NCBI GenBank assembly: GCA_004764695.1
Contig: SMSO01000025.1
Location: 357,102-421,101, forward strand
Direction of reading: 5' to 3'
Length of the DNA: 64,000 nt
Origin: Schizochytrium sp. TIO01
Lineage: Eukaryota > Sar > Bigyra > Thraustochytrida > Thraustochytriidae
Made by a program: the position numbers and the translations under genes. The notes below the pieces were generated by a model. It ran no database searches. It saw only the letters and a list, made by a program, of their open reading frames with translations, and was not told the DNA's origin. Position 1 is the stretch's first letter, and each line of letters starts with the position of its first letter. This document shows, in pieces, positions 59,458-64,000 of this stretch.

Positions 59458-60638
59458 GTTCGTTTAGTCTTGAAGAACGTGCGATGCTTGTATTTCACTA
59501 GTGGCGTCTGAAGTCTGGGTGTTTCAATGATTTCTGTCCTAGGCTTCGAAAGAATACTAGTGCGTAGCCCCTGTAGATTCAGAAGGAGAAAGTACTGAAG
59601 TGATGGTAATTTCACTGGGGGAAGAAACGTGTTATCACAAATGCATTGAAATGATTAAACATCTGTAATGGATAAGAGCAACTACCATCTACTCTACTAG
59701 TTAAGTTGATCTCGTGCAGGTGATAGGACGTTCGTTGGGCGAATACACTCTTCAATGTCTGAGTTAAGAAAAGGAAGGTATATCTTATCGTTCTGTCCGT
59801 GATCTGCCACACCAAAACTTTGTCTCACAACAAACTCAAAAGGATGTTTTTTTTATCCAAGCTGTGCTGTGGAACAGCTGGCACTGAGGATACACATTAT
59901 CCTAAAAAAAAGCCACTAAGGAATGCAAGCTCAAATGCCAGAGAGTCAAGGTCATGGACTTCTTAAAAATTTTCATCAAGTATATTATAACTGAGAAGAA
60001 GAAATGTACAGAGACATACCCGTTTGCAATCATGGGATTAAACCAAAGGGATCTTGCATTCGTATTGTTGAAGTGAAAGAATACCAAGTCATGCATGGTA
60101 CTGAAGCGCATATCAGTATTCACAAGCTAGGGCAGTCACAAATCAGTAGAGTGATGATTGGATAATTAGAAAAAAACGAAAGAATACTATATTTTTTTAG
60201 CTGTACCATTTTTGGTTCGTGTAGTGTAATTAGGTAGTAGAACTCAGAATACATAGGTCATCATATTGGTTAGCAGAGTGTAGAAGGGCCTTTCCTGCAT
60301 GCTATGGAAGGCCAAGCCTAAAGCTCTGCACGTATAAGCAAAGTACCTCAGCTGGGTCACACCCTGAGAAGGGGGTACGGGTAGGTCATGGTTTTCTCTT
60401 CGCTAAAAGAGAGATGCAAGCGGGTGTGCCACTTTTGAGGTGCTGTGGCCTGTGCATAACCAATGTGAGATTAAAATACATTGGTGGATACCAGGGGTTG
60501 AATTATCTGGACAGAGAGCCCTAGTGGACGGTCAGGCCGAGTATAAAGAAGTCAGGGGGTGAGTAGTTTTGATCTCCAGCTACGTGCCAAATGGCTACTT
60601 TCATGTGCAGCTAGAGGTGGCAGTTCCATATGTGATGA
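59458..60638. other. 1.2 kb intergenic region
   Basis: AT-rich, no coding frame. A moderately GC-rich block at about 60280-60560 has short inverted repeats (ggcctttcc / ggaaggcc near 60290-60315). It could be a structured RNA, but I match it to no known family. Confidence 0.4.
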
Positions 60639-60977
60639 TCAGAGAGCAGAGGGTTTTGGCGCTTTAGCTGGAACTCCGCTAAACACTGGCAATGGGCCGG
60701 CGTGGCACCTCTCGGTGCGACGCTGGCGACGAATGTTTACGCGACGAGGGGTATCTTCGCGGCGAGTGTTGTCGGGTGGGTTTGGGTATGTAAGCATAGC
60801 GGATTCCAGACGAGTGCGGTTTGCTGGTGAAAAGAGAGACCGGGTCCGACGCATTGCCAGAGACGTTGGTGACTGGGAGGGTTGCTCTTCCTCAGGCTGG
60901 TAGAGATCCTCGGTGCATATCTCCATTGAGGGGAACTGGGGCTGCGGTGACAGTGGGCAAATCGGGATCATGTTGCT

Positions 60978-61009
<32 letters not shown>

Positions 61010-61397
61010 TGAAACTTCCAATGATGCTAAAGTTGTCTGCATCATCGTGGCTCGTCAGAATGGGTTTGTTGTCCCAGTCGAGGGTGTAGTGAGAAGCGAT
61101 GACAGGGGCGCTAGTGCCACGGCCCAAAGCAATGGGGCCTTCAACGACGAACTGGTCCTCCTGTTCAAGGCCTGGGTCATTCATGTCTTCTTCGAATTCA
61201 ATGTGTTGGTGGCCCTTGAAGGCGAGACCCATCTCGCCATTGAAAAGCTTAGGCACGAAGGAGGACGAGACAGAGGACGAGGAGGTAGTGGAGATGGAGG
61301 CGAGTGTGGCGCTGTCCTGCATCATGTTGTCCTCATAATCCGAGTCCGAGTCATGCATGGTCATGTAGTCGTGGTTACAAGGGTGGAGGCTCCGCAT
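60639..61397 (-). CDS. Low-complexity hypothetical protein
   Basis: 252 residues from ATG 61397. An acidic Ser/Met/Asp start (MHDSDSDYEDNMMQDS), a Ser homopolymer, a (S/N)n run encoded by CAG/CAA repeats read as AGC/AAC (60969-61012), then a basic C-terminal region (RRVNIRRQRRTERCH). Mostly disordered. No domain recognised. The length and ATG support a real gene, but the microsatellite-derived run keeps confidence moderate. Confidence 0.5.
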
Positions 61398-62310
61398 TTT
61401 TACTTCGCAGGGCTAGCTTGTTGACTATTGTGGCGACTACTCTTAAAAGCTTGTTGTGTGGATATGATTGGCGCTGGTTCTCCTTGGAGTGAAGGTCAGC
61501 GGTTAATCTGTTACGATTGATTTTGCTTGTCGTTTGCAGTCTTCACCTAGAAGGCAGAACTTGGGGCTGTAAGAAGATGCGAGTTCCTGCGACCCTAGTA
61601 AGTACGCGAGCTTCACCTTTTGTGTATGTAGGTCTGCTCAGGTGAGGCCTCTCGAGGTGGTCAACTGTCTTCAACCTTGCTGCCTCCTCTTCGTGTATGC
61701 GTGTATGCGTGTATGCGTGCGTGAGTTCGTTTGCTTGTTCGTTTGTTTGTTTGCTTCTTGATTATAAGTCCAAAGGACGGGGACGCTGACTCAGCTAAGC
61801 GAAGCAAAGCTAGTTAGGCCCGATTCCGCTTTGCTCTAGCTTCCGCCTACGTATGCGAAGCTGTTTTGCGACGAAACTTCCACAGTCAGCTCTTAGTGAG
61901 AGCACTGTGGGGGCTGTGTAGGGGAAAAGAGAAAGACCAGAGGGGAACTCGTGCCAGGCTTCCTGCGCCCTTCGCTCCAACAACAATCACCACTTACTTC
62001 CCTTCGCTCCACTGCTCCGCCCTCTCCTCGCTGGATGCTGCTCTGGTCGCTTCCTCGCAGTCCTTCTACTCCAAAGCTGCAGTTTGCCGACGTCGAGGCG
62101 CCTAAATCCGCCTTTTTGAGTCCTCTTTCCTTCGGAACCTTGCCAGCTGTGGCTCCGCGGCTCGGAGCTCTTTCCGCTAACAACTAAGTAAGTAGGCCTA
62201 ACTAGCTAAGCAAATGGGTACTATGAATAGTACACACAATCAATGAATGAATGAATGCAGAAGCAACAGAATAGGCGACTTAGACTGACTGACTGTTTGA
62301 TCAACTGATT

Positions 62311-62335
62311 AATCAATCAATCAATCAATCAATCG
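62311..62335. repeat. (AATC)n microsatellite
   Basis: Six tandem aatc units. Confidence 0.9.
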
Positions 62336-62494
62336 ATCACTCGCTTGCAATTCGATTCCTTCTCTGCCACAGGTCCTTCGCTGCGCTGCTCTCCGAGAGT
62401 CCTCGCTTCGCTGTTTGTTCGTTGCGCTTCTGCGGCCGACTTCGCCTTCTTGTTTCTCGAGTTCGAGGTCTGTTGTCTGTTTGCTTCTCAATCA

Positions 62495-62551
62495 ATGTAT
62501 GTATGTATGTATGTATGTATGTATGTATGTATGAATGAATGAATGAATGAA
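62495..62551. repeat. (GTAT)n/(GAAT)n compound microsatellite
   Basis: About nine tgta/tatg units followed directly by five gaat units. Confidence 0.9.
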
Positions 62552-62900
62552 CGAATCGATCGATTCTTTCTTTCTATGTTTGTTTGTTTGATAGTTTGAT
62601 AGTTTGTTGTTGATCTGTTTGCGGTTTGATCTTCGTTTCTTCTGCTGGTGGCGAGCGACCGCGTGAGTTGGGCAGGGTCTGTTCGCTTCTGCAGCAGGGC
62701 TGGAGCGCAGAGTCTGCTGGCGCTGTTTATTGATTGGGCTCGAGAACAGCTCGTGCCGACGGCGTTGAGTTATGGGTTTGCTGACCGTGCTGCGCGGGCG
62801 CCGGGACTCCTAAGGCGACTCCTACGGCGCCCTGCTTCGCGCCTATGGTTGGCTAACTCGCTAACTGACCATTTTTTCAACTCGCAAACTATTTTTAATT

Positions 62901-62951
62901 GAAAGAAAGAATGGGAAAGAAAGAAAAAAAGAAAGAAAGAAAAAGAAAAAA
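62901..62951. repeat. (GAAA)n purine tract
   Basis: Imperfect gaaa repeats, all purine on the plus strand apart from one t. Confidence 0.85.
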
Positions 62952-63353
62952 GACTAGGTCCTACTGATACTTAAAGTTTTATTATTTTTATTGTTATTAA
63001 TGTATAGTTAATCTATCATAAGCATGGATCTGCATGTGAATAGACACATGTTTTAAAGATTTTAAAAGAAACTCCGGCTAGCTCGTTGTTAATAGTTCGT
63101 TGCGCAAGGAAAGGAAAGGGAGTTTTTTCTTTGTATCTATCTGGCTGTCTGCTGTTCGGAAGATCGCAAGCAGGCGATTTTTCACTAACGAGTGTTGCGT
63201 TGAGGATTGGTTGGACGAAGGAGGTCTTAGTGGCTTGTACCGCGTGTAGTGTTGGCTAAACAAACTGGGGAGATGAATGAGTGAAACTTTCTGTCGTGTG
63301 TGAGTGGTTTGAGATGAAAATAACTATTTACTTTTCATCTTTTTACAGTAAAA

Positions 63354-63387
63354 ATAAATAAATATATATATATATATATGTATATAA
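63354..63387. repeat. (TA)n microsatellite
   Basis: aaataaataaa passing into (ta)n. Confidence 0.85.
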
Positions 63388-64000
63388 AGACAACACAGCA
63401 GAGCCTTCGTAAATCATCATAATAACCGCATCTCGTTAGAATAAAAGAGAAGACCTGTCCAATAGGTATGTCATAATAAGAAACCTCTCATCAAAATGAC
63501 TTTAAAATACTGTGAATTAGACCCTCTTTTATTTAATGCTTCTGGTACCTACATGCAACAAGAAGAAGAAATATTAAGCGAGCGAGCATGAATTAAAATC
63601 ATGGGGAAACACTCCGACAGCTACCGAGTTGTCCGAAGCAAGACGAAGTTCACCATTCTTAGAGTTGTACAACTGTCCTTCCTCTTCCCCAGTGTTGTGG
63701 ATTCAGTCGTGGCGAGATGTATTTTAATTCGGAATTTTACATTAATGATTCTTTAACATATACAATATAATCAAATATTTTTTTAAAAAAGAAAAGAAAA
63801 GAAAAAAGAGAAAAAAGAGAAATGTCTAAACCAACTTCAATGTAGCTCCGGCCTGCTACGCGCTTGCAGGATGCACGATGTGTGAGCTGGCTTCTTTTCA
63901 ATTTAAACAGCCCACGATGCAGTCGGGGCCGCTATTCTCTTGCCCCCGAGTTGAGGTCATTATGACCAACAGAACATTCTTTTCTCCATCTAAACACGCT

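Larger units (their letters stand above)
61398..64000. other. Microsatellite-rich gene-poor region
   Basis: 2.6 kb without a supported gene. GC-rich segments at 61860-62180 and 62640-62860 alternate with simple repeats. A fragment at 61576 reads ATG + six codons then a perfect donor GTAAGTAC, but I cannot find its downstream exons. Confidence 0.45.

Noticed and set aside
60280..60560. Possible structured RNA such as SRP, RNase P or snRNA
   Set aside because: Short inverted repeats are present, but no conserved motif of these RNAs could be matched by eye.
61893..62187. Overlapping frames of 78-96 codons on both strands
   Set aside because: Same GC-driven openness, mostly non-ATG starts, no domain.

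Overview
This window is nuclear DNA of a microbial eukaryote. It carries tail-to-tail and head-to-head single genes rather than operons, GT-AG introns, mitochondrial targeting peptides, a meiotic MutS homologue (MSH5), FAM136A, SMPD4, NFU1, a tetraspanin, a P450, a diacylglycerol kinase, and class II tRNA genes with A and B boxes but no encoded CCA. Genes are mostly intron-free but spaced by long AT-rich intergenic DNA full of microsatellites. Long single-exon genes with unusual domain fusions (voltage sensor + RGS, multipass membrane protein + lipase-like + C2, FN3 + IQ) make me favour a stramenopile protist, for example a thraustochytrid or relative. That is inference from architecture, not a database result.

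Layout. 1-9.5 kb: the 5' 1.33 kaa of a large mitochondrial-type protein with an RRM-like segment (-), divergent from an IMP2-like inner-membrane peptidase (+), then a 3.4 kb gene-poor stretch and FAM136A (+). 10-16 kb: a PA-domain 7-TM protein (-), a possible tiny secreted peptide, MSH5 (+) and an unknown protein (-) whose 3' coding end overlaps that of MSH5. 16-18.8 kb: exon-like fragments only. 18.8-29 kb: a 2225-residue membrane/lipase-like/C2 protein (+) and a long coiled-coil gene (-) broken into two frames. 30-39 kb: SMPD4-like gene (+, frame break that fits a short intron), a 55-residue ATP synthase subunit f-like gene (-), NFU1 (-), a tetraspanin (-), and a small two-exon membrane protein (+). 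39-52.5 kb: voltage-sensor/RGS protein (-), EGF-like 7-TM protein (+), cytochrome P450 (+), FN3/IQ-motif protein (-). 53-57 kb: eleven identical tRNA-Leu(AAG) genes, five on minus then five on plus around a 1.7 kb spacer, plus one more on minus. 57-64 kb: diacylglycerol kinase (-), two small ORFs, a low-complexity protein (-), and 2.6 kb of microsatellite-rich DNA.

There is no pathway-level cluster. Several products are nevertheless membrane signalling or lipid proteins (two 7-TM receptors, RGS fusion, DGK, SMPD4-like, lipase-like/C2), and five are mitochondrial (IMP2, FAM136A, ATP synthase f, NFU1, the RRM-like protein). The two most unusual items are the inverted tRNA-Leu(AAG) array and the voltage-sensor/RGS fusion. 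Several genes shorter than 100 residues or split by introns (33660-33827, 38252-38639, possibly 16036-16487, 16619-16718, 11834-11959) are easily missed by simple ORF calling.
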